Shown here piece after piece: positions 1 to 7,320 of a stretch of 25,795 nucleotides of DNA. Under the pieces are notes generated by a model. It did no database searches, was not told the DNA's origin, and was given only the letters and a program-made list of their open reading frames with translations. The position numbers and the translations under genes are program-made. Each line of letters starts with the position of its first letter. Positions within the stretch are counted from its first letter, which is position 1. Source of the stretch: Chara braunii (Eukaryota > Streptophyta > Charophyceae > Charales > Characeae); the NCBI GenBank assembly GCA_003427395.1, contig BFEA01001216.1, forward strand, positions 12,834-38,628. The letters are read 5' to 3'.

Positions 1-180
1 GACTGGGCCTGCGCCAGTCCCATTCTAAAATTAGCACAGTCCCACACTATTTTTAGCGTGGGACTGACTGTTCGTCTACCAGGGACTGGGCCTGCTCCAG
101 TACCGTTATAAAATTAGCACAGTCCCACACTATTTTTAGCGTGGGACTGACTGTTCGTCTACCGGGACTGACTTTTCATA
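1..180 (+). repeat. 83-bp tandem repeats at the end of U3 (5' LTR)
   Basis: Units start at 1 and 84, followed by shortened copies to about 180. Each unit holds two potential hairpins: GGGACTGG pairing with CCAGTCCC, and CAGTCCCAC pairing with GTGGGACTG around an AT-rich loop. They lie just upstream of the TATA box, where plant LTRs usually carry enhancer repeats. Confidence 0.85.
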
Positions 181-278
181 TCCCAGGGTCGGGACTGCTG
201 CTATTTCTAGCTCAGGCCTGGTCTTAAGTTTGACCACAGCCCCGACCTTGGGACTGCAGCGCTCGGCCCCGATCACTT

Positions 279-304
279 GGCCTCTCCATTATAAAAGAGA
301 GGCC
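279..304 (+). promoter_or_regulatory. LTR core promoter: TATAAAAG within an inverted repeat
   Basis: TATAAAAG at 290-297 fits the plant TATA consensus. It is flanked by the perfect 8-bp inverted repeat GGCCTCTC (279-286) and GAGAGGCC (297-304), whose right arm overlaps the last base of the TATA box. Transcription would be expected to start about 25-35 bases downstream, near 320-330, which would set the U3/R boundary. ACGT-core motifs follow at about 305 and 328 (CACGTG). The same arrangement is kept in the 3' LTR at 23831-23856. Confidence 0.7.
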
Positions 305-502
305 ACGTCACCCAAAGTGGCAGAACACGTGGCACACATCAAACAGCGTGAGAGAACCCTCACTTGCGGGAGAGCTGCAACTTTGGCAGAACGGCAAGGA
401 GCGGAAGGCACGGGCCAAAGAACAGCGACGTGCCGGCAGGACCATGAGGGGAGCTCGGAGCAGGAGGCAAGAGAGTCAAGCAGGAGGCAAGCAAGGGAAG
501 AG

Positions 503-508
503 GTAAGG
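503..508 (+). promoter_or_regulatory. Candidate 5' splice site in the LTR transcript
   Basis: AG|GTAAGG at 501-508 is a strong match to the plant 5' splice consensus, about 180 bases after the predicted transcription start. The same sequence is kept at 24055 in the 3' LTR. A T-rich stretch ending in TTACACAG at 4888 could be the partner acceptor. Splicing itself is inferred, not shown. Confidence 0.35.
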
Positions 509-579
509 AAAGGGAGGGGCAAGACTGGCTGGGAAAAGGGTCTGGAGTTCACCTAGTCGCCTGTCCCATACGGCCGTTC

Positions 580-676
580 TCCTTCTTGCCCCTCACTTTC
601 CCTTTTCTCTTTCCTTCTCTTCTCCTCTTCTCTTCTCTCTCTTCTCTTCTCCTGTTTCCCCCTCTCCTTTCCAACC
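580..676 (+). other. Pyrimidine tract in the LTR leader (R/U5)
   Basis: Nearly 100 bases consist almost only of C and T, mostly TTCTC/CTTTT units. The tract is kept with scattered C/T exchanges at 24125-24230. On the other strand it is a long polypurine run. The long C/T-rich ORFs here are composition artefacts. Confidence 0.7.
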
Positions 677-719
677 GCCTCCGTTTCTTTTCACTCACCC
701 TTTATGGGTTGTGTGCATG

Positions 720-1430
720 CCGTATTTGATCCGTGCACACCTTGCCTGAGCACTGTATCTAATGATAGGCCATGAATTGTGCGCTCAGGTGCTGTATCTG
801 AGGGTTGACTTTGAGACGAGCGTTGACGAGCACTGTATCCGCTGAATGGCAATGTCGAGAGGCACTCAAACTGAGTATGCCGATTCATTTTCTGTGCCGA
901 GAGGCGCTCAAAGAGAGTATGTAAGTTGAGCCTGTTGATTGGTTGTGCCATGAGGCACTCAACTGAAGTATGTCAATTTGCTGCGTCAGAGAGAGCTTAT
1001 TCTGAGCACCCAGTGCCCCTGCGACAGTGCGCATTTACGTGCGACACTGCGCAAATCATGACTTTTAAGTGCGATATCACATAATCGATCTGCAAAGCTT
1101 TGCCAAAGTGATCTTGAGGGAGTGCGACTGTGCGCACTCAGAATGCGACACTGAGCATCCGAACTGCAAAATACGACTTCTAATAAATGTAGTCACTGCA
1201 TATTTAATCTTTCTCTGATGATCTTGGAGGATTTTGACTGTGCGCACTTCAGTTCAAAGTGCAACATTGCGCTTTCTGATAGGTATGGTACTGCCTGCGC
1301 AGTCACACCGAATATCCAGTCAAGCCAATTTTGAGACTGCGTGCGCAGTCACACTGAATATTAAGCCTATTTTGAGATTGTGCCTGCGCAGCCATTATGA
1401 GTANTTNAGTNAATTTTGCCTGCGCNGTCA
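720..1430 (+). repeat. Degenerate repeats: GAGGCACTCAA units, then GTGCGC-rich units
   Basis: GAGGCACTCAA-type units recur near 860, 903 and 954, with spacings of about 42 and 51 bases. From 1015 to 1290 an imperfect repeat of roughly 150 bases carries GACTGTGCGCACT twice (about 1125 and 1228). AATAAA at 1182-1187 is the only obvious poly(A)-like signal near the promoter, but it is changed to AATAAG in the 3' LTR. No gene is seen. Confidence 0.6.
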
Positions 1431-2130
1431 CTCCGAATGTCAGGCTGATTGCGCAGTCACATCGCAGTTTGCAATTGTGCGCAGTATGCGCACCACACTT
1501 GAGGGCTATATCTGAAGCTATTCGCAGTTTGCAACTATGCGCAGTGTGCGCACCACACTTGAGGGCCATATCTGAAGCTCTTCACAGTTCTCAAGTGTGC
1601 GCAGTGTGTGCACCACACTTGAGGGCCATATCTGAAGCTTTTCACAGTTTGCAACTGTGCGCAGTGTGCGCACCACACTTGAAGGCCGTATTTGAGCATT
1701 TCGCAGTTGTGCGCCGAGTGCGCACCTTGATTGAGGGCTATTTCTGAACTTCGTGCTATGACTGTGCGCTTTGATTGAGGGTCATTCGCAACTGTGCGCC
1801 GAGTGCGCACCTTGATAAAGGGCCTTTTCTGAACTTTGAGCTATTCGCAACTGAGCGCCAAGTGTGCACCTTGATTGAGGGACATTCTTGAGCTTTGCAA
1901 CTGTGTGTCGTGAGCGCACCATATCTGAGAGCTGTTTTCAATTGTGCAGAGCCATTTTCAAATGTGCGCCGTAAGCGCACCATATCCGAGAACCATTTTC
2001 AATTGTGCGCCGTAAGCGCACCATATCTGAGAACCGTTTTCAACTGTGCGCCGTATCTGAGAGCCATTTTTCAACTGAGCGCCGTGTGTGCGCCATATCT
2101 GAGGGCCATGAATGGCCGATTTTGAACCAG
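1430..2130 (+). repeat. 60-bp minisatellite grading into 41-bp units (5' LTR)
   Basis: Between about 1463 and 1700 a 60-bp unit repeats four to five times, with the core GTGCGCAGTGTGCGCACCACA. After about 1700 the units become irregular, and near 1920-2110 a 41-bp unit appears (CATATC at 1981 and again at 2022) with the core GTGCGCCGTAAGCGC. The array is present in the 3' LTR at about 25012-25660. Protein-like readings across it come from the repeat itself and run on both strands. Confidence 0.85.
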
Positions 2131-2350
2131 AAGCACCGGTGTCCATTTCAACTGAGTGCTTAGTAAATAGCTGATTTTGATTCTGCACACGCTCTGTTCA
2201 TCTGATGATAATAGTGGTCTGGCCCTAAGAGACGGCCAAGCTTTGCACGCAGTAATCGCAGATCACCAAAATTGCAAGCAGTAGTATATTGGTCCTAAGC
2301 AAAGATCGATTGTCATTTGACCAACAGATTGAGCATGAGGTATTATTTTT

Positions 2351-2520
2351 AAGTGCGCGCCCGTGTGCGCCCAGACAAGATATTATATTTAAGTGCGCGC
2401 CCGCACGCGCCCAGACCAGATATTATATTTAAGTACGCGCCTGCGCACGCCCAGACCATATATCATTTTTAAGTGCGCACCTGCGCGCGCCCAGATCAGA
2501 TATTGTTACTTAAGTATGCG
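2351..2520 (+). repeat. 40-bp minisatellite, TATTATATTTAAGTGCGCGCCC type
   Basis: AAGT followed by a GCGC-rich block begins at 2351, 2391, 2431, 2471 and 2512, giving a period of 40-41 bases. AT-rich and CG-rich halves alternate. The array passes directly into the AAGCTT array that follows. Confidence 0.85.
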
Positions 2521-2905
2521 CCCAAGCTTGGCATTGCAGTTAGAGTGTGCGCCCATGCTCGCCCAAGCTTGGCAAAGCAGTTAGAGTGCGTGCCCATGCG
2601 CGCCCAAGCTTGGCATTGCAGTTTGAGTGCGCGCCCAAGCTTGGCATAGCAGTTAGAGTGCGCGCCCATGCGCGCCCAAGCTTGGCNCCATGCGCGCCCA
2701 AGCTTGGCATTGCAGTTTGAGTGCGCGCCCAAGCTTGGCATAGCAGTTAGAGTGCGCGCCCATGCGCGCCCAAGCTTGGCATCGCAGTTAGAGTGCGCGC
2801 CCATGCGCGCCCAAGCTTGGCATTGCAGTTAGAGTACGCGCCCATGCGCGCCCAAGCTTGGCGTCGTTGTTAGAGTGCGCGCCCATGTGCACTTGCGCTG
2901 GATAA
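2520..2905 (+). repeat. 41-bp minisatellite with ten AAGCTT sites
   Basis: AAGCTT occurs at 2524, 2565, 2606, 2637, 2678, 2700, 2731, 2772, 2813 and 2854. The spacings are 41, 41, 31, 41, 22, 31, 41, 41 and 41 bases. The 31-base variant lacks a 10-base CATGCGCGCC block. The regular spacing shows unit-by-unit expansion within the LTR. The region is very rich in CpG. Confidence 0.9.
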
Positions 2906-3194
2906 GTGTGCGCCCAGACTGGATACCGCTATTTTGAGTGCGCGCGCATGTGCGCCCCGGCTCGATATTGTCGTTTGAGTGTGAGCCCATGTGCGCCCAA
3001 GCATAGGATTGCTAGCTGAGATGATTTGCCATTACGCTCCCGTCGATTTATTTCCTTGCTGATCAGCATCACTTCATACTTTCCGTTGCACGGGGAGTAT
3101 TTGCAGTTCAGCCCCTGCACAGGTGACTTGGCTCAGTCCAGCCCCAGTACTTTCATCATTTACGACTGGTCCCTGTGCATGAGATGTTTTGCTG

Positions 3195-3530
3195 ATCAGT
3201 TGCTGTTCAGTCGGGCCCCTTCAGGCGGGTCCACTTGAGATTGTTGCTATTCAGCCGGGCCCATTCAGGCAGGCCTACTTGAGATTGTTGCTGTTCAGTC
3301 GGACCCCTTCAGGCGGGCCTATTTGAGTTTGTTGCTGCTCAGCCGGGCCCCTTCAGGAGGGCCCACTTGAGATTGTTGTTGATCAGCCAGGCCCCTTCAG
3401 GCGGGCCCATTCCTCGAGATTGCTGCAGTTCAGCCAGGCCCCTTCAGGCGGGCCCATTTCTCGAGATCGTTGCTGTTTTAGCCGGGCCCCTACAGGCGGC
3501 CCTTCCCTTGAGGTTGTTTGTTCAGCCGAA
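3195..3530 (+). repeat. 44-bp minisatellite, TTCAGCCGGGCCCCTTCAGG type
   Basis: About seven copies of a 44-bp unit (for example 3241-3284 and 3285-3328) share TTCAGxCGGGCCCCTTCAGGCGGGCC followed by TTGAGATTGTTGCTG. Copies become irregular after about 3410. The stretch 2905-3195 between this and the AAGCTT array contains a few further GTGCGC fragments and no recognisable gene. Confidence 0.85.
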
Positions 3531-3691
3531 CTCACTCGGGCAGGCACTTACATTGAGTTGCTGACTACCATCCGGCCAGGTCTTAGAGGGAGCATCCCCA
3601 GTAGTGAGAGTGTGTGTTCTGTCCAAGCTGGCCCGTCATCGTGAGACTGCCCCTACGTGGGGTAGACTGGTTTAGAGGTTCTGCTACAGAC

Positions 3692-4140
3692 ATGTGGGAC
3701 ATTAGAGTTTTGTTATCAAGGCCAATGAGTCCCCAAGTTCCAGACACACACTGGTGATTTCCTATTCGATACAGGGGGTAGAGAAGGGGGTGAAGGGCAC
3801 CACATATGACAGGATTGCCAACTACATATTTCACAGGGAGAGCTATTGGAGGGATAATTGGCTACATGTGGTGTTTCCTCGCGTACCTTCAGCACCTGGG
3901 GGTTTACTCTTCGACTTTGACGGGTGTAACCCCAAGCCCCTCAGTGAGTCTCGCAGCAAGGAGAAGAGGCGGAAGGACAACCGGATTAGGAGAGAGATAG
4001 CCAGATCCGGGGTCCCGATCATTACATATGTACAGAGATCTGAGACAGATGAGTCCGACCAGGAGCCTTGCTGCGTGAGCGACGTTGATCTCACAGGAAC
4101 TGATTCTGTGGACAGTAGCAGGAGCTCTAGAGACCGGTGA
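3692..4140 (+). pseudogene. LTR-embedded ORF, 5' part (unknown protein, broken)
   Basis: I do not recognise this protein. A reading begins with ATG at 3692 (MWDIRVLLSR), hits a stop near 3755, and continues after a frame change as 128 codons from about 3754 to TGA at 4138. The second part looks like real protein. It has the aromatic-rich stretch YIFHRESYWRDNWLHVV, then a basic segment rich in Lys and Arg (about residues 65-85), then an acidic Ser/Asp-rich tail. Beyond the TGA the same frame stays open with acidic residues up to about 4185. It lies wholly inside the LTR, past the promoter and before the LTR end. It probably joined the following 164-codon ORF in one protein of about 320 residues. 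A host gene fragment captured by the LTR is the main alternative. Confidence 0.5.
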
Positions 4141-4172
4141 GCGGAGACGACGGAGAGCGACATTGAGGAGGG

Positions 4173-4667
4173 TTGCATATCTCCTTGCACGGCATTTGCT
4201 CAAGGGCGACTGATTTCTACATGTCATACGACCCTAGGATCGACGCGGTTATTGGTCCTTCAATAGGGGAAGGTCCAGTCCCGTACCTTGGGGATGGCTA
4301 CAGCCACTTGGCTGGGACCGATTTTGCTATGCACGCTTATCGAAAGCCACTTTATGGAGATCGATTGCTTGAGGTCTCATATGTCTACATTGACCGGAGA
4401 GGACGGATCGAGATTTTGATTGGAGCTACATGTGAGATTACCCTCGCAGAGGAGCTTTACCTCAGGAGCGTTACGGACGAGGAGATGGCTAGGTGCATGG
4501 CATACATCAGCAAAATTCATCCGGCAGCGCCCATGGATATCAGCTACGTGGTGCCAGAGTCGATAGTTACCAGGATTCCCAATGGCGAGGACCAGTGTGT
4601 GGCAGACATGGAGTCTCAGACAGTCGAGCCCACTCACGAGGGGGTACCGCTTATCATTATCGATTGA
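4173..4667 (+). CDS. LTR-embedded ORF, 3' part, 164 codons (unknown protein)
   Basis: This is an uninterrupted frame ending in TGA at 4665, with balanced amino-acid use quite unlike the surrounding repeats. I do not recognise the family. It includes the aromatic/acidic stretch YDPRIDAVIGPSIGEGPVPY, a YGDRLLEVSYVYIDRRGRIE segment that reads like two beta strands and a turn, and a Leu/Glu-rich helix-like part (EELYLRSVTDEEM). No signal peptide or membrane segment is visible. The frame differs from that of the 5' part, so an indel near 4150-4190 is likely. The reported start is not an ATG. The first internal Met that fits the conserved-looking part is in YMSYDP. A protein encoded inside an LTR recalls the mouse mammary tumour virus arrangement only in position. 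No similarity is claimed. Confidence 0.5.
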   Translation: MHISLHGICSRATDFYMSYDPRIDAVIGPSIGEGPVPYLGDGYSHLAGTDFAMHAYRKPLYGDRLLEVSYVYIDRRGRIEILIGATCEITLAEELYLRSVTDEEMARCMAYISKIHPAAPMDISYVVPESIVTRIPNGEDQCVADMESQTVEPTHEGVPLIIID

Positions 4668-5051
4668 GATTCTCTCCTTATAGTCACTACATGATATATC
4701 ATGACACTATTATTATTTATTAGTGACTGCAGCCTTCCAATGGCTGCTCCCTGCATACACTTTGTACTACTCTTCAGTCTCGTATCTATGGTCATGCTCT
4801 TGCAGAGTCTGGTTTCTGGTCTTCTTGCTCTGTCAGTGTCAATTGTTTTATGATATATGTATGTTATTTTCCCCCTTATTTTACACAGGTTACACTCAAG
4901 GCAGCTTGAAGGACTTCTGGATGATAGGGACTCCGGTGACCTTGGGTCTAACCTTTATACGAGGTCAGACACAGGTGATAAACCCGAACGCCTCACTCTA
5001 AGCCGTGTCGCCGCTGACCGGAGGGATAACCCTGACTACTCGGTTGTATGA
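4668..5051 (+). other. Intron-like stretch and exon-like reading frame at the LTR end
   Basis: 4668-4888 is T-rich and ends in CCCCCTTATTTTACACAG|GT, a good plant 3' splice site. The sequence after it reads as charged, protein-like residues (LDDRDSGDLGSN, then RSDTGDKPERL) to a stop at 5049. GT at 4644 inside the preceding ORF or the site at 503 could be donors. The join is not proven. The remaining bases to 5197 show nothing further. Confidence 0.3.
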
Positions 5052-5201
5052 TTAAGTGTGACAAAGACTGCCTCTGAATTCACCTTTACTCAATACCTAA
5101 CAAAATCCTGCATGACAGCCTGCCAGTCCACCAACCCACTGTGCTCAGTCAGGGGAAGGACATCTAACCAGACCCTTGAAACGGTGGGGGCGTGACAAAA
5201 A

Positions 5202-5219
5202 TGGCGCCGTTGCCGGGGA
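5202..5219 (+). other. Primer binding site for tRNA-Asp
   Basis: The 18 bases TGGCGCCGTTGCCGGGGA are the complement of the 3' terminal 18 nt, including CCA, of plant cytosolic tRNA-Asp as I recall it. The site follows the LTR end (5197) after a 4-base AAAA spacer. tRNA-Asp priming is known from plant Ty3/gypsy elements such as the Athila group. Minus-strand DNA synthesis would start here. It fixes the end of the 5' LTR and the direction of the element. Confidence 0.9.
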
Positions 5220-6128
5220 CTTAAAAATCTTGAGTTCCTGGGAGCAGACCTTGGTCACAATATTCTGTGACTAGGCAGCAGTCAAGCATATTTCGTACAA
5301 GGTCTGCCTCAGGTCAAAAAGACTTTTGGCTAGAGGAGCCTCGAGAGGAGGGGCCTCTTGGAGAAGTCTATCTGAAGTGATTCAGACATGCAAGCAAGGG
5401 TTTGGAATTTGTTTTCTGGCCCCTTCGCTTGGCAAGTCCATAAGTCAGAAACCAGACGATCACTGAAGAGTATAATGTCCTAGAAGCCCTAACTCGTGTC
5501 ACTTGTGGTGGTGTCGGGCCTCTCTTCGTCCCTCTCCTCTCAAACCCTTTTTGGCTTTGTGCCTTCTGAGTAATATAGCGACGAGAGAGAGTATCTGAGT
5601 GTCATGGCTACGGGGTAGCCCAACCAGTAGTAAGCGACTGAGTGTCCGGCCTTTCACGCGGGTAGCCCTCCGGAACCGGGTTATGGTCCCCCTCCGTGCC
5701 CGAGGGACTTTGTACAGATCGGGGAGCCAACCCAGATCCGGGCCTGAGCGTCCGAACGAAAATCGAACGGCACAGGGTCTATTGGTACCGGGTCCGGCCT
5801 GAGCGACAGAGACCTCGTACGAGAGCTTCCGCTGCAGCCGAGTCAGTTCATGACCGGAGACGAGACTTTCCCCCGTCCACAAGTCGGATATGGATTTTTA
5901 GCGAGCACACTCCGACGAACCCAGCCTCGGCAGACTGCGCTCAGAGATGGATGGCTACCGCGGGCCCGACGATGCTTTCCGGATAGGCAGGCACTTCCGA
6001 TCGGCTCAGACCCCGGTGCGGCGACACACTCAGTGTTCCAGACCTGTTCGGCATCCACTTCACCATGGCGAGCTCTTGGAGACATATGGACGTTGGTCAG
6101 CGCGGGGACGAGCTCGTCGACGCATTCA
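5220..6128 (+). other. Untranslated leader after the primer site, no gene seen
   Basis: This stretch follows the primer site and carries no recognisable domain or repeat. Frames in 5499-6167 are short and overlap on both strands, with Arg/Pro/Ser-rich content from CG-rich DNA. A packaging signal would be expected in this part of a retrotransposon, but I cannot point to one. Confidence 0.5.
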
Positions 6129-6132
6129 GGGA

Positions 6133-6165
6133 TTTTTTTTTTTTTTAATTATTATTTTTTTTTTT
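6133..6165 (+). repeat. Poly(T) tract
   Basis: Fourteen T bases, then AATTATTA, then eleven or more T bases. It could be slippage, or the poly(A) end of a small retroposon inserted on the minus strand. I did not identify such an element to its right, where a tandem array begins soon after. Confidence 0.6.
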
Positions 6166-6229
6166 GAATACCCGGGGCTAGATTGGACTAAGGCTCGACT
6201 TAACATAGACAAACATTCGAAAAAAAAAT

Positions 6230-7320
6230 TGGTGCTTTCGACCAGTTCGAGATCAAACTCTGCATACGTATTCAGGCTTTCGAAAAGAATACATGTACGA
6301 ACTTCTCGAAAAGAAGCTAGTGACTTTGCCCTATTCGCAGCCGGGTTCCACATACGTACACGGACCTTCGAAAAGAAACAAGCGACTTCGATCTGTTCAC
6401 CGCCGAGCTCAACGGACTCTCGAAAAGAGACAAGTGACTTTGATCTGTTCACAGCCAGGTTCAACAGACATACACTGACTCTCATAAAAATACTAGTGAC
6501 TCCAATCTGTTCACAGCAAGATACATACACAGACTTTCGAAAAAGAGACGAGTGACTTCGATCTGTTCGCCGCCGAGATCAACGGGCCCTCAAAAAGAGA
6601 CAAGTGATTTCGACCGGTTCACAGCCTGGCTCAACATACATACCCAGACTCTCGAATAGCGACAAGTGAATTTGGTCCGCTCACCGCCGAGCTCAGCATA
6701 CATACACGGACTCTCAAATAGAGACAAGTGACTTCGATCGGTTCACTGCAGAAAGGACTCTCGAAAAGGGACAAGTGACTTTGATCTGTTCACAGCCAGG
6801 TTCAACAGACATACACTGACTCTCGAAAAAAATACTAGTGACTCCGATCTGTTCACAACAAGATACATACACAGACTTTCGAAAAAGAGACGAGTGACTT
6901 CGATATGTTCGCCGCCGAGCTCAACGGACCCTAAAAAAGAGACAAGTGACTTCGACCTGTTCACAGCCAGGTTCAACGGACATACTCTCGAAAAAATACT
7001 AGTGACTCCGATCTGTTCACAGCAAGATACATACACAGACTCTCGAAAAAGAGACGAGTGACTTCGATCTGTCCGCCGCCGAGCTCAACGGGCCCTGAAA
7101 AAGAGACAAGTGACTTCGAACGGTTCACAGCTAGGCTCAACATACATACCCAGACTCTCAAATAGCGACAAGTGACTTTGGTCCGATCACCGCCGAGCTC
7201 AGCATACATACACGGACTCTCGAAAAGAGACAAGTGACTTCGATCGGTTCACTGCAGAAAGGACTCTCGAAAAGAGACAAGTGACTTCGGTCTGATCGGA
7301 ACCAAGCTCGACGTAGAGTA
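6230..7320 (+). repeat. ~59-bp tandem array with higher-order organisation in the leader
   Basis: The basic unit contains CTCTCGAAAAGAGACAAGTGACTT, followed by a variable TTCACAGCCAGGTTCAACA or TTCGCCGCCGAGCTCAACG half. A block carrying GAGACGAGTGACTTCG starts at 6545, 6887 and 7051. The run from about 6535 to 6785 is repeated in the same unit order from about 7040 to 7290, with an offset of 506 bases. Frames on the minus strand here (for example 6743-7233) are repeat shadows. Confidence 0.85.

Larger units (their letters stand above)
1..5197 (+). repeat. 5' LTR, lacking its first ~1.1 kb
   Basis: The segment ends in TGACA at 5193-5197, four bases before the primer binding site. Its first 2232 bases match 23532-25794 in order. 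It contains the end of U3 (83-bp repeats), a TATA promoter at 290, then R and U5, which are built from minisatellites, and an embedded broken ORF. Mismatch with the 3' copy is about 11 in 185 near 560-745 and about 8 in 270 near 1921-2190, mostly transitions. This argues for an insertion that is old but still alignable. The 5' end and target-site duplication are outside the window. Confidence 0.88.

Noticed and set aside
230-556. 108-codon frame, also present at 23794-24108 in the 3' LTR
   Set aside because: It starts with a non-ATG codon upstream of the TATA box and runs across promoter and predicted start, so no transcript would carry the start. It is present twice only because the LTR is.
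1303-2188. Overlapping Cys/His/Ala-rich frames on both strands in the minisatellites
   Set aside because: They are translations of GTGCGC repeats, present on both strands, and have no independent support.
1430-2905. Regular repeats as a CRISPR array
   Set aside because: Units are contiguous with no unique spacers and lie within a eukaryotic LTR. They are minisatellites.
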